Assembly (NCBI RefSeq): GCF_009789195.1
Contig: NZ_WSTC01000001.1
Location: 186,001-250,000, forward strand
DNA length: 64,000 nucleotides
From: Paenibacillus sp. MMS18-CY102
GTDB lineage: Bacteria; Bacillota; Bacilli; Paenibacillales; Paenibacillaceae
Reading direction: 5' to 3'
Each line of letters begins with the position of its first letter. Position 1 is the stretch's first letter. Of this stretch, positions 56,054 through 64,000 are shown one piece after another. The notes beneath the pieces were generated by a model. It made no database searches. It was not told the DNA's origin and saw nothing but the letters and a program-made list of their open reading frames with translations. Position numbers and translations under genes: made by a program.

Positions 56054-56148
56054 AAATTTATTTGGGTTAAATAGAGAAGCTGTCCTTCTCTCGCGGTCGT
56101 GCAAGCGAGTCAACTGCGAATTTAATTTAATAAAAAAATTTGCGCAAA

Positions 56149-56187
56149 ATAAAAAAACAAGCGGTCCCGCCCTAAGGCTGCCACTTG
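56149..56187 (-). terminator. Probable terminator of the LysR-PHP operon
   Basis: On the minus strand AAGTGGCAGCC TTAG GGC...CCGCTT forms an imperfect stem followed by TTGTTTTTTTATTTT. It is 29 bp after the PHP gene stop. Confidence 0.65.
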
Positions 56188-56215
56188 TCATCAATACGCA
56201 CTTATTCAGAACACC

Positions 56216-57079
56216 TTACACAGGCCTTCTTAACTGCTTCAATTGCTCCGCCACTTGCATACTCACAGAGCGATGCCCGATCGGCCCATGAAAGACGACA
56301 CCTTGCTTCTCTCCGTGGAAGTCAGAGCCGCCGGTAACGAGCAGGCCATATCGCTGGGCCAATGCCTCATAACGCTGTTCCTGCCCGGCATCATGATCGG
56401 AGTGGTACGCTTCAATGCCTTGGGCGCCATGCCGCACAATAGCTTCTACCATCTCATCATCGCCGTACAATCCAGGATGCGCGATTACACTGACTCCTCC
56501 CGCTTCCCGAATCCAATCAATAGCTTCAAACGGCTGCAGCCTCGGCGGATTGCAATACGCAAGCCCATTCTCGCCCAAATAACGGTCGAATGCCTCCCGC
56601 ATGTCAGCAACGACGCCGCGGGCGATAAGCACTTCCGCCAGATGGGGACGGCCGATCTGCTCGACGCTTTCCACTTGCTTTCCGCTCTTCCTAGCGTGGC
56701 TGACAATTTCATCAAGCGTCACATCAATGCCAAGATCACGAAGCTTCCCGATCATCATCCCATTACGATTGCCGCGAAAACCTTGTTGCGACCGCAGCCG
56801 ATCCAGCCATTGCCCATCGTTTGCATTACACCAATAGCCCAATATATGAACGTCTCGGCCATTCATAACCGTACTTAGCTCAATGCCTGGAATAACTTCA
56901 ATGCCTAACCGGTCTCCTTCCGCTAGCGCTTCAGCCCATCCAGCTATGGTGTCATGGTCGGTAATGGCAACCGCGGCGAGCCCCGCTTCCTTCGCCAGCC
57001 GAACGACAGCTGCTGGAGCATTGGTCCCGTCAGAAGCAAGCGTATGCGTGTGTAAATCTGCATTCCCCATTATAGCCAT
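56216..57079 (-). CDS. PHP-domain phosphoesterase (RNase AM / TrpH type)
   Basis: A 287-aa PHP metallo-phosphoesterase: ADLHTHTLASDG (metal HxH), AITDHDTIAGW, GIELS, HPGLYGDDE and GGSDFHGEK complete the PHP set. Relatives such as E. coli YciV digest short RNA ends or 3',5'-nucleoside bisphosphates. The upstream LysR gene ends inside this start region. The ATG at 57079 has GAGGGACC upstream; an ATG at 57070, overlapping the LysR stop as TAATG, is equally possible. Confidence 0.92.
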   Translation of the reverse strand: MAIMGNADLHTHTLASDGTNAPAAVVRLAKEAGLAAVAITDHDTIAGWAEALAEGDRLGIEVIPGIELSTVMNGRDVHILGYWCNANDGQWLDRLRSQQGFRGNRNGMMIGKLRDLGIDVTLDEIVSHARKSGKQVESVEQIGRPHLAEVLIARGVVADMREAFDRYLGENGLAYCNPPRLQPFEAIDWIREAGGVSVIAHPGLYGDDEMVEAIVRHGAQGIEAYHSDHDAGQEQRYEALAQRYGLLVTGGSDFHGEKQGVVFHGPIGHRSVSMQVAEQLKQLRRPV

Positions 57080-57981
57080 TGCTGCAGGTCCCTCTCCCGT
57101 AAAAAAGTCAAAAACGTTACTGCGGATATCGGCAGCAAAGCAGATTTGAGCTGAATCGCATAAAAATGCCGCTTAAACTGAACATCCGCAAGCGGAATGA
57201 TGCGAATCAACCCGAGCGCAACCTCATGCTTGACAGAGGAAGCAGATACGATTGATATCCCTACCCCAGCTTCTACCGCGGATTTGATCGCCCCTGTACT
57301 GCCCAGCTCCATTACAATTTCCAGTGAATTTGGGTCGATATCCTTCGCTTTGAGCTGTTCTTCCATGACAAGCCTAGTTCCTGAGCCCTGCTCCCTTAGG
57401 ACGAACGGGTATTGCACTGCATCCGAAATCGTCACATGATCCATCTTCACGAGAGGATGCTCCTGAGCTACGATGAGCACCAGTTCATCGCTTAACACCT
57501 TCTCCATCAACATCTCAGGATGGTCTACAGGTGCTTCTATTAATCCAAAATTCAGCTGATGGTGCGTAATATCGTCAATAATTTGAGCCGTATTCATTAC
57601 TTTCATGCTAATCGAAATGTGCGGATATTCCCTTCCGAACGGACCTAGCAGCCTCGGCAAAATATACTCGCCAATCGTCAAGCTGGCTCCCAGCTGCAGC
57701 CTTCCTTTGAGCTTGCTCGTAAATGCGGACATCGCTGCGTCAGTTTCACGGATCAGCTCCATGCTTCGCTGTGCATAAGGCAACAATGCTCTTCCTGCCT
57801 CTGTCAGCTCAATCTTCTTGGTCGAACGCTGCAACAGCTTCGTTCCGAAATAATCCTCCAATGACTGCACTTGCATCGTAACTGCGGGCTGCGTCATATG
57901 CAAAGCTTGGGCTGCAGCCGAGAAGCTTCCCCTTTCTGCAACCGAATAAAATATATGAAGCTGATGAAAGTTAAGCGCCAT
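57070..57981 (-). CDS. LysR-family transcriptional regulator (CysL-like)
   Basis: A 303-aa LysR regulator. The N-terminal winged HTH (LHIFYSVAERGSFSAAAQALHMTQPAVTMQVQSLE) is complete, followed by a two-lobed effector domain (LQLGASLTIGEYILP). It resembles CysL/YwfK-type regulators; the ligand is unknown. It overlaps the PHP gene, so they are co-expressed. No divergent target gene is adjacent. Confidence 0.92.
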   Translation of the reverse strand: MALNFHQLHIFYSVAERGSFSAAAQALHMTQPAVTMQVQSLEDYFGTKLLQRSTKKIELTEAGRALLPYAQRSMELIRETDAAMSAFTSKLKGRLQLGASLTIGEYILPRLLGPFGREYPHISISMKVMNTAQIIDDITHHQLNFGLIEAPVDHPEMLMEKVLSDELVLIVAQEHPLVKMDHVTISDAVQYPFVLREQGSGTRLVMEEQLKAKDIDPNSLEIVMELGSTGAIKSAVEAGVGISIVSASSVKHEVALGLIRIIPLADVQFKRHFYAIQLKSALLPISAVTFLTFLRERDLQQWL

Positions 57982-58082
57982 GTTTGTTCCTGCCTTCCGA
58001 TGATGTGCCTATGCGTTTCATTATACCTTTATTTTGTTACAAAAAAGAAGCGCCTTGCGGCGCTCCTCCAATGATTCGTATG

Positions 58083-58520
58083 CTATTTGCGTTTTCTGCT
58101 GTTCTTAATCAATGTCATTCTTCTTGAATGCCGCAACCATGAATAATATGACTTCAAGTCACGAAGCTCAATCGTCTCTGACATTCGTCCTAAGAAGGTT
58201 ACCACGATCATCTTGTGCAGTGGATTCCCAATCAGGTCTCTCTCTTTCTCAAGCTCTGCAAATTCAGCAACGAAAACGAGATCGTCATCGATTAAATAAA
58301 CATCCTGCTCGTTGCGATAGTAAGAAGCGATTCGCCCTTGCTTCAAGCATTGCCACATAAATTCAGCAATATCAGCAAATCCGGTCTTCTCGCTTTCTAC
58401 GCGATCCGTCCACCGACTCTTGGCATGATTCGTGATGACAACATCTGCCACCTTCTTATCCGCCAGTTCTACATGAAACGGTTCGTAAGTACTCCATCTC
58501 TCGGTCGTTTTGTCTCTCAT
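58083..58520 (-). CDS. 145-aa protein of unknown function
   Basis: I do not recognise a family with certainty. The central part (VVITNHAKSRWTDRV, LKQGRIASYYRNEQDVYLIDDDLVFVAE, KMIVVTFLGR) reads as helix followed by an antiparallel beta sheet and resembles DUF4258-type small RNase-like folds (HAxxR). The C-terminus is strongly basic (SRRMTLIKNSRKRK). GGGGAGGGG precedes the ATG. A lone gene between the LysR and ylbG regions, with no antitoxin-like partner beside it. Confidence 0.65.
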   Translation of the reverse strand: MRDKTTERWSTYEPFHVELADKKVADVVITNHAKSRWTDRVESEKTGFADIAEFMWQCLKQGRIASYYRNEQDVYLIDDDLVFVAEFAELEKERDLIGNPLHKMIVVTFLGRMSETIELRDLKSYYSWLRHSRRMTLIKNSRKRK

Positions 58521-58791
58521 CCCGACTCACCCCTCCCCGGGAAGCAGGCCTTTGTAACTATTTTTATGCACGCTTCCATTCTACCATTCCAGCCTGATAT
58601 TTCAACAGTAAATTAAGCAAGTCACCAATATTGTTATTAATTGTATTACCATTATATGAAATATAACGAGCCTCATGCCCGCTTGTCCAGTCCTTATTTG
58701 AAAAAAACCTACGCAACATTCCTAATTCGGAAAAATAATGCGCAGGGTTATCGGTTAACCCCATTCCAGTTGGGGACTTACGCCATAACCA

Positions 58792-59055
58792 TTATAGACT
58801 GTAAAATCGAGACTTATCCGGTACATTCTTCGCGTATTCCGTTTTTAACTCATTTCGGTAGGAACGCTCAATTTTTTTGACAAATGGCAAACGGGCCACA
58901 TTGCGGGCTGTATCCTCCGCACGTTCCGTATCCACATAGAATACGACATAGTGCATCTTTCTAGACATATAATGAACAGTTCCGTATTTATCCAGCGATC
59001 TCGCAGCTTTTAAATCCGAAACCCAAATAATATAACCCGTACGTTCTGCTATCAT
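58792..59055 (-). CDS. ylbG: YlbG family protein (DUF2129)
   Basis: An 87-aa DUF2129 protein: GYIIWVSDLKAARSLDKYG, VHYMSRKMHYVVFYVD and LPFVKKIERSYR match YlbG, whose function is unknown. GGAGGGGCGTT precedes the ATG. It follows ylbF by 53 bp, as in B. subtilis ylbF-ylbG. Confidence 0.9.
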   Translation of the reverse strand: MIAERTGYIIWVSDLKAARSLDKYGTVHYMSRKMHYVVFYVDTERAEDTARNVARLPFVKKIERSYRNELKTEYAKNVPDKSRFYSL

Positions 59056-59108
59056 AACGCCCCTCCCCCCATTTCCAGCGGTAATTCCGCTTTCTCCTCA
59101 TCCGATCG

Positions 59109-59609
59109 TTATCCGCAGCCACCGCTTCCACAACCGCAAGAACCGCCGCTTCCACAGCCACTGCCTTTTGGATTCGGATCATTGCTTGGCACTTTCACGG
59201 ATTCCGAAACAGCATCTGCAATGATACGTGACACTTCGTAAAGCATCGTATCAACCTCATGCTCCGCTTCCTTAAATTTACGGACGCATTCGAATGTTTC
59301 GAGCTCCGCTTGTACAGCCGCGACACGATCCTTCGCCGCATGAAAATCCGGGTGAAACCTGCCGAACCGTTCACAATCAGCGAATTGCTCTCTCGCCTTC
59401 GCAAATTGCTTAACAACAGCCTGTACCTCTGCGTCATTATCCACGATAGCCTTCCAATATAAATAATCGGCGACTTCCGCCGAATGGTTAATACTGTCTC
59501 CTAAATCGTAAGCTTCCATCAACATGCCAGTCATATCGATTGATTCAAAATATCCGCTGTCCGTGACCGCGTTAATTTCTATATCTGGCTGATTTTCTAC
59601 CGTTGGCAT
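59109..59609 (-). CDS. ylbF: YlbF/RicF family regulator with a Cys/Gly-rich tail
   Basis: A 166-aa protein. The helical YlbF domain (about 35-140; EVADYLYWKAIVDNDAEVQAVVKQF) is followed by a tail with five Cys in the last 17 residues (SGCGSGGSCGCGSGGCG). In B. subtilis YlbF is part of the Ric complex (with YmcA and YaaT) that controls RNase Y processing, competence and sporulation, and the complex carries Fe-S clusters. The tail may hold such a cluster. AAGGAAGGTG precedes the ATG. Confidence 0.88.
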   Translation of the reverse strand: MPTVENQPDIEINAVTDSGYFESIDMTGMLMEAYDLGDSINHSAEVADYLYWKAIVDNDAEVQAVVKQFAKAREQFADCERFGRFHPDFHAAKDRVAAVQAELETFECVRKFKEAEHEVDTMLYEVSRIIADAVSESVKVPSNDPNPKGSGCGSGGSCGCGSGGCG

Positions 59610-59689
59610 CCATACACCTTCCTTCGGATGTAATTAAATAAGGTTCTTCTTTACTATACCATTATAGATGGCGGAACGATAGAGCATGG

Positions 59690-61666
59690 TTATACCGGCT
59701 TAGTATCCGCATATGCAGATGGAACAATAATCCTCATTTCTTCCCACATATGGGGAGATAAGTCTACAGGCACTATAGCCTCGTCGGTTTCGCCACGCAA
59801 AAAACCCGATACCTCCCAACGGTCAGCGTATCCATTCAGCCGCTCTGGCACAAGCTCAACAAGGCGGCCTTCGGTTTTGATTTCAATCGGCGCACCCCAC
59901 GCCAATGCGCTCTCCACCATCTGCCGACGAGTCGAGTGGTGATAAGCACGCAGTTGCCCGGTCCATGATGAAGGCCATTGCGCCGGCACAGCCGCATGCT
60001 GGCCCTCCCCATTACCTTCAGCAAATTTAGCGGGCGATACTAGCTCATAAATATGAAGCGCCTTCGCATCAACGACGAATGGCCCTGCCTCAACCAGCTC
60101 CCGCGCGGCTGATCCTTGCTGTAACGCCGGCATTGCCAAGCTATTGTTTTTGGCTAATGGCCAGCCCGCCCGCTCCAATTGCTGGCGAAGCTTGGCCACA
60201 TCTGCAGGCTGCACGATGAAACAACGTTCACCAATCCGTTCCGTAAGCAACCCGGCAAGCGCTGGGTGGCAAGAAGCGGCATCAGCAGTGTCAACCGTAT
60301 CACAACGCAGCAGCAGCACTTCTTCAAGTGAAGTACGATTTACACAAGCTGCCCAATGTTGGATTGCACGTACAAGTTCATCAGGAACAGGCAACCCGCC
60401 TGAAGCCTGATGTAAGGTGTCCAACAATTCGCTGGCATCGATTCCGTCTTCCACAGCATCTGCAATTGAACGGCTTGTCAGCCTGTATATTGAAACCGCA
60501 TCGTCACGAATCCATTGCGCAACTTGCTCTAACGTCCATCTCAGCGCGTAACTAGCGTTTGGGGAGACGATGAGTTCGCCATCTGGCAGTGCGATCAACG
60601 GGATATCTTCTGTTAACTGAGCCTCTTCTGCTGCAACGGGCTGTTCTGTTGCCCACGGGTCGATCAGCCAGCAAAAGCGCGCAACGCCGTTATCCTGGAC
60701 AGTTATGTTAGCCCACCCAAACGCATTCATTACATGTATCCAACGATTCTGTGCGTCCGCCAAAGGCAGTTGTGCCGCATACTCGATTGTTGGTTCAAGC
60801 AAAAGCAGTTCAGAAACAAACAGTGCCAGCTCGCAGCTTTCCAAACCATACGCCATCGTAACTAAACGCAACAACTCAGCCTCGCGCAGCACTGGGCTTC
60901 CAGCAAGCCACTGCTCCAACTGCCCATCATCCCAGACGTATCCAGCTTCCCCTTCAACCCTTTTCAACAAACCAAGCTTAGCTGCTATGTCCAGCACGAA
61001 CGCGAATGGAGCGGGATAATGCTCATGGTGAACCGGCTCAACAAAGCCGAACAACCATACGATATCGTCGGCTTGCTTCCACGCAAGAGCCGACAGCACG
61101 TCCACGATTGTTTTTTTAGGAAATAATCCTTTAGCAGTCAGCTTTAGATCAGTCCGTTTGAGGGCAACATATGCCCGGAGCAACCTGCGGCCCAGCGGAA
61201 CTTGTCCGTTCGAACGGTTTAGAGCCTCTTCACTCTGATCGCTTGCTGTCTCTTGAGCTTTCCAATACGTCTCACTCAAGCCTTGTACGCGTCTCCAGGC
61301 CATATAGCTGTCACGCGGAAGGAACAATAAACGTTCTCCCCAAGATTTGCGAACCGCAAACAAAATGCCGCCCTCACACAACTCTCGAAGCGCTGCCCTT
61401 ACTTCAGATCCAGCCAAACCCGTTTCACGGGATCCAGCAATATGAACCCGCTCCTCCTGCATCGGCGTGGGACCAACCTTTTGAATCCAGTAAGCTAACA
61501 ATCGCTTGCCATGAGGCGACAGCCGTTGTTGTGCCATCCTCAGCAATTCAGGCACAAGCGCAGCATCTGGCCACTGTACCGTTTCGGTATTGGGCCAAAT
61601 GGATGCGGCTTGCACACGTTTCATCGCATCATCAGGCATTCGGCCTGTCCAGTATGTAAGCATCAT
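59690..61666 (-). CDS. Helicase-associated protein, partner of the XPB-type helicase
   Basis: A 658-aa protein similar to the helicase-associated (XPB/Ssl2 N-terminal-like) proteins found beside bacterial XPB genes. It shows winged-helix-like segments near the N-terminus (VRAALRELCEGGILFAVRKSWGE) and an XPB/Ssl2-like C-terminal region (ELVSPAKFAEG, PSSWTGQLRAYHHS). No ATPase motifs. The ATG at 61666 has GGAGG seven bases upstream and overlaps the helicase stop by 4 bp, so the two proteins are made together. Function in bacteria is not established. Confidence 0.75.
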   Translation of the reverse strand: MMLTYWTGRMPDDAMKRVQAASIWPNTETVQWPDAALVPELLRMAQQRLSPHGKRLLAYWIQKVGPTPMQEERVHIAGSRETGLAGSEVRAALRELCEGGILFAVRKSWGERLLFLPRDSYMAWRRVQGLSETYWKAQETASDQSEEALNRSNGQVPLGRRLLRAYVALKRTDLKLTAKGLFPKKTIVDVLSALAWKQADDIVWLFGFVEPVHHEHYPAPFAFVLDIAAKLGLLKRVEGEAGYVWDDGQLEQWLAGSPVLREAELLRLVTMAYGLESCELALFVSELLLLEPTIEYAAQLPLADAQNRWIHVMNAFGWANITVQDNGVARFCWLIDPWATEQPVAAEEAQLTEDIPLIALPDGELIVSPNASYALRWTLEQVAQWIRDDAVSIYRLTSRSIADAVEDGIDASELLDTLHQASGGLPVPDELVRAIQHWAACVNRTSLEEVLLLRCDTVDTADAASCHPALAGLLTERIGERCFIVQPADVAKLRQQLERAGWPLAKNNSLAMPALQQGSAARELVEAGPFVVDAKALHIYELVSPAKFAEGNGEGQHAAVPAQWPSSWTGQLRAYHHSTRRQMVESALAWGAPIEIKTEGRLVELVPERLNGYADRWEVSGFLRGETDEAIVPVDLSPHMWEEMRIIVPSAYADTKPV

Positions 61667-63375
61667 AATCTTTCCTCCGCTTCTGCTCTTGCCACAGTCA
61701 TGTCATACCGATAACCCTGCTCTGTCATAAATAGCTGCCTCTTCAGCGCGTAGTCAACCTCTTTGGTCCCTTCTGACACGAGCGTATAAAACACGGCCGT
61801 GTTATGCCCCTGCTTCGGGCGCAGCAGCCTGCCGATTCGCTGGGCTTCCTCCTGCCGGGATCCAAACGTGCCAGACACTTGTACGGCTATTGCAGCATCG
61901 GGCAGGTCCACAGCGAAATTCGCAATTTTTGATACGACAAGCACAGGATGTTCTCCCTTTCGGAACGCATCATAGATTTGAGCCCGCTCGTTATGGCCCA
62001 CTTCACCTGTCAGTAGCGGTGCATCTAACGAAAGGGCAAGCTGCTTCAGTTGGCTGAGATAAGCGCCGATAACAAGAGCCGGTTTCCCTTTGTGGCGTTC
62101 CAACAGTTTACGGACAACGGCTGCCTTATTCGGATTTTCCGCTGCCAATCGGGTCTTGGTGCGGGCATCGCTCGACCAGTAGTTTTGTTCCGCTCCATTA
62201 GGCAACGGCACACGTACCTCTTCACATCGAAGCTCGGCGATTTGCCCTTGCCGTTCTAGCTCCTTCCACGGCAGTTCATAACGCTTAGGACCAATTAACG
62301 AGAAAACGTCTGTCTCTCGCCCATCTTCACGAATAAGCGTTGCTGTGAGCCCGAGCCTGCGGGTCGCCTGAAGCTCTGCAGTCAATCGAAAAACAGGCGC
62401 TGGCAGCATATGGACTTCGTCATAAATAATAAGGCCCCAGTCCCGTTCATTAAATAAAGCCATATGGCGATACCCCCCTTCGGTCCCGCCATTGGTCGCC
62501 AACATATTGTAAGTAGCAATGGTTATAGGCCGGACTTGCTTTGCCTGTGAAGAATATTCACCAATCGCTTCCGCCTCCAGCGTAGTCTTGTCCAACAATT
62601 CCGACTTCCACTGCCGCACAGAAGTTAGGCTGGATGTGACGATAAGCGTCGCGCATTGCAGGCGGGCAACAGCCCCGATACCGATGACCGTCTTGCCCGC
62701 GCCACAAGGCAGCACCATTACCCCGCTTCCGCCTGCTACAGATCCCTCCTGATGAAACCGTTCAATCGCCTCCTGCTGATAATTCCGCAGCACAAAAGGC
62801 GCTCCAGTTCGCGTTCTCGAACGCAGCGTTAAAGCAAGCAATTCTCCCGAGCGATATCCGGCATAATCCAATATGGGATAGCCTAGACGGGCTAACTCCC
62901 GCTTAATAGCGCCTCGCCGGTCGCCACGAATGCCTAGAGCCGCTTCGCTGCTATTGGAAGCGATATGCGTTTGAATCGAAGGCTCCATTCGAATGGCCGC
63001 TATTAATCCTTCGTCTCCAGAAAGGACAAGCTGATCTTCTGCATCGCGGTCCAATCGCAGGCGCCCGAATCGTTCCATTAATAATCTAATCTGGCCTTCG
63101 GCTTCCTTAGCCATCGTGTATCGGTTAAATCGTGCAAGTGAATCCAGCACTTCATTGGCGGCCATGCCCGATGAGGCTGCGTTCCATAACGATAACGGGG
63201 TAATACGGTAGGTATGCATAAAACTCGGGCTCTTCTCAAGCTCCGCAAACCGTACCAGCGCCTCTCTAGCTGCATGGCTATCTTGTGTCCGCTCATCAAG
63301 CAGAACAGTCAGGTCTGCAAGCACAATGAGCGGCTTGGGCGCTCTAGCTGAAGTTGAAGATGTGTGCAATTCCAT
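61663..63375 (-). CDS. XPB/Rad25-type DNA helicase
   Basis: A 570-aa SF2 helicase of the XPB family. Motif I LPCGAGKTVIGIG, motif II YDEVHMLPA (DEVH), the XPB-specific RED motif in IREDGRETDVF, and motif VI EEAQRIGRLLRPK are all present. The N-terminus (about 1-180) is the damage-recognition-like region. Known XPB proteins open DNA in nucleotide excision repair and transcription. The start is uncertain: ATG at 63375 (MELHTSST) is close to GGAG, and a TTG 18 bases upstream lacks a site. It overlaps its partner gene. Confidence 0.88.
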   Translation of the reverse strand: MELHTSSTSARAPKPLIVLADLTVLLDERTQDSHAAREALVRFAELEKSPSFMHTYRITPLSLWNAASSGMAANEVLDSLARFNRYTMAKEAEGQIRLLMERFGRLRLDRDAEDQLVLSGDEGLIAAIRMEPSIQTHIASNSSEAALGIRGDRRGAIKRELARLGYPILDYAGYRSGELLALTLRSRTRTGAPFVLRNYQQEAIERFHQEGSVAGGSGVMVLPCGAGKTVIGIGAVARLQCATLIVTSSLTSVRQWKSELLDKTTLEAEAIGEYSSQAKQVRPITIATYNMLATNGGTEGGYRHMALFNERDWGLIIYDEVHMLPAPVFRLTAELQATRRLGLTATLIREDGRETDVFSLIGPKRYELPWKELERQGQIAELRCEEVRVPLPNGAEQNYWSSDARTKTRLAAENPNKAAVVRKLLERHKGKPALVIGAYLSQLKQLALSLDAPLLTGEVGHNERAQIYDAFRKGEHPVLVVSKIANFAVDLPDAAIAVQVSGTFGSRQEEAQRIGRLLRPKQGHNTAVFYTLVSEGTKEVDYALKRQLFMTEQGYRYDMTVARAEAEERL

Positions 63376-63451
63376 CACTCCGCATCTGTTCAATCTTTAA
63401 CTTTATTAGTTTGAAAGAAATGAGGAATTATTATCCGTATTTATGCAAAAG

Positions 63452-63499
63452 AAAAAACGCCTTTCGTTCCGACTGAGTCGGAACGAAAGACGCTTTTTC
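63452..63499. terminator. Bidirectional terminator
   Basis: A stem of about 20 bp (AAAAAACGCCTTTCGTTCC arm and GGAACGAAAGACGCTTTTT arm, 3-nt loop GAG) with A and T runs on either side. It separates the M20 gene from the XPB operon on the minus strand. Confidence 0.9.
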
Positions 63500-63503
63500 T
63501 TTA

Positions 63504-64000
63504 CTATCCTGCTGGTGCAGTTCCCGAAGCCCGATGCTCCGCCATGCCAATTAATAGCCTTGCCGCATGCAGCATTGCACGCTCGTCAATGTCAAACCGG
63601 GGATGGTGATGTGGATAGCTCGCCCCACAAGCGTCGTTGCCCGCACCGACGAACATGAAGCAGCCAGGCACCTGTTGCAAATAATAAGAGAAATCTTCGC
63701 CCGCCATGATTAGCCCGGAAAGCTGTACCGCCTCATCGCCAAACAATCGTTTCGCAACCGACTGGAAGCGTTCCGCTTCCCCATCGTCATTAACGACCGC
63801 AGGATAACCTTCGCGATAATCCAGCGTAATCTGAGCGCCGAACATCTCTGCAATATGTTGGATGACCGTCTCCATACGCGATCGTATTCCCGCTCGCACT
63901 TCATTGCGGAATGTGCGTACAGTGCCGTGAAGAGTGGCCCGCTCAGCAATAACATTTCCTGTAGTGCCCGCTTGAAAGGAGCCTACCGTCACAACAGCTG
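63504..64000 (-). CDS. M20-family amidohydrolase (5' part cut by window)
   Basis: The C-terminal 165 or so residues of an M20D amidohydrolase (hippurate / N-acyl-amino acid hydrolase type). TVGSFQAGTTGNVIAERATLHGTVRTF is the dimerisation-domain signature, and MAGEDFSYYLQQVPGCFMFVGAG with a following HHHPRFD carries the last metal-binding residues. The open frame continues past the right edge, so the GTG at 63992 is not the true start. The substrate cannot be judged from this part. Confidence 0.9.
   Translation of the reverse strand, partial: AVVTVGSFQAGTTGNVIAERATLHGTVRTFRNEVRAGIRSRMETVIQHIAEMFGAQITLDYREGYPAVVNDDGEAERFQSVAKRLFGDEAVQLSGLIMAGEDFSYYLQQVPGCFMFVGAGNDACGASYPHHHPRFDIDERAMLHAARLLIGMAEHRASGTAPAG

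Noticed and set aside
58564-58764. Minus-strand open frame of 66 codons between ylbG and the 145-aa gene
   Set aside because: No ribosome binding site before its ATG, AT-rich low-complexity C-terminus and no recognisable motif. A TATAAT nearby suggests the stretch is promoter DNA for the downstream gene.
1-64000. CRISPR arrays, tRNA or rRNA genes, complete insertion sequences
   Set aside because: No regular direct repeats with spacers, no tRNA cloverleaf with CCA-type end, no rRNA stretches and no transposase motifs were seen on either strand.

Overview
The window is chromosomal DNA from an endospore-forming Firmicute, most likely Paenibacillus or a close relative in the Paenibacillaceae. 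Evidence is the B. subtilis ylo-type gene order (rqcH, Ca2+-ATPase, remA, gmk, rpoZ, coaBC, priA, def, fmt, rsmB, rlmN, prpC, prkC, rsgA, rpe, spoVM, rpmB, asp23, fakA, recG), several sporulation and germination genes (spoVM, spoVIF, a gerA-type operon), AGGAGG-type ribosome binding sites and moderately high GC with one AT-rich island. Most genes lie on the minus strand.

Layout. 1-6400: a sugar-nucleotide and glycosylation locus: a TPR glycosyltransferase, a glycosyltransferase/double-methyltransferase fusion, rfbF, rfbG and a C-methyltransferase cut by the window edge. A small beta-rich, Ser/Thr/Gly-rich protein that may be a spore-surface protein lies just upstream. 7048-12116: a spore germinant receptor operon in the order A-C-B-B. 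12257-17482: a FAD/Rieske oxidoreductase, an MFS exporter, a Gln-rich coiled-coil protein, and an SOS-controlled leader ORF-uvrX-yolD operon. 17640-22180: an AT-rich island carrying a Gabija-type antiphage pair (GajA OLD/TOPRIM ATPase and GajB UvrD-like helicase) and a small lipoprotein, with a folded non-coding segment at its left edge. 22279-27471: tyrS with its T-box leader, a DUF2515 protein whose gene contains a tiled array of hairpins, an SRAP-type DNA-protein crosslink protein, a GyrI-like protein and spoVIF. 27564-54041: the ylo-type housekeeping block. It departs from B. subtilis in three places: DegV replaces sdaAB/sdaAA, a small membrane protein replaces thiN, and dapF plus a yitJ-type gene stand where yloC (yicC) would be. 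54231-64000: rqcH, a LysR/PHP pair, an unknown 145-aa protein, ylbF with a Cys/Gly-rich tail and ylbG, an XPB-type helicase with its partner protein, and an M20 amidohydrolase cut by the right edge.

How the genes work together: the left arm is spore surface and germination; the middle joins DNA-damage tolerance (uvrX/yolD, SRAP, recG) with phage defence; the right half is translation start and quality control (fmt, def, rsmB, rlmN, rsgA, rqcH, rpmB), Ser/Thr signalling (prkC/prpC), biofilm and sporulation control (remA, ylbF, spoVM) and DNA repair (XPB pair). The best candidate for a non-core system is the Gabija island. The best unexplained DNA structure is the back-to-back hairpin array inside the DUF2515 gene.
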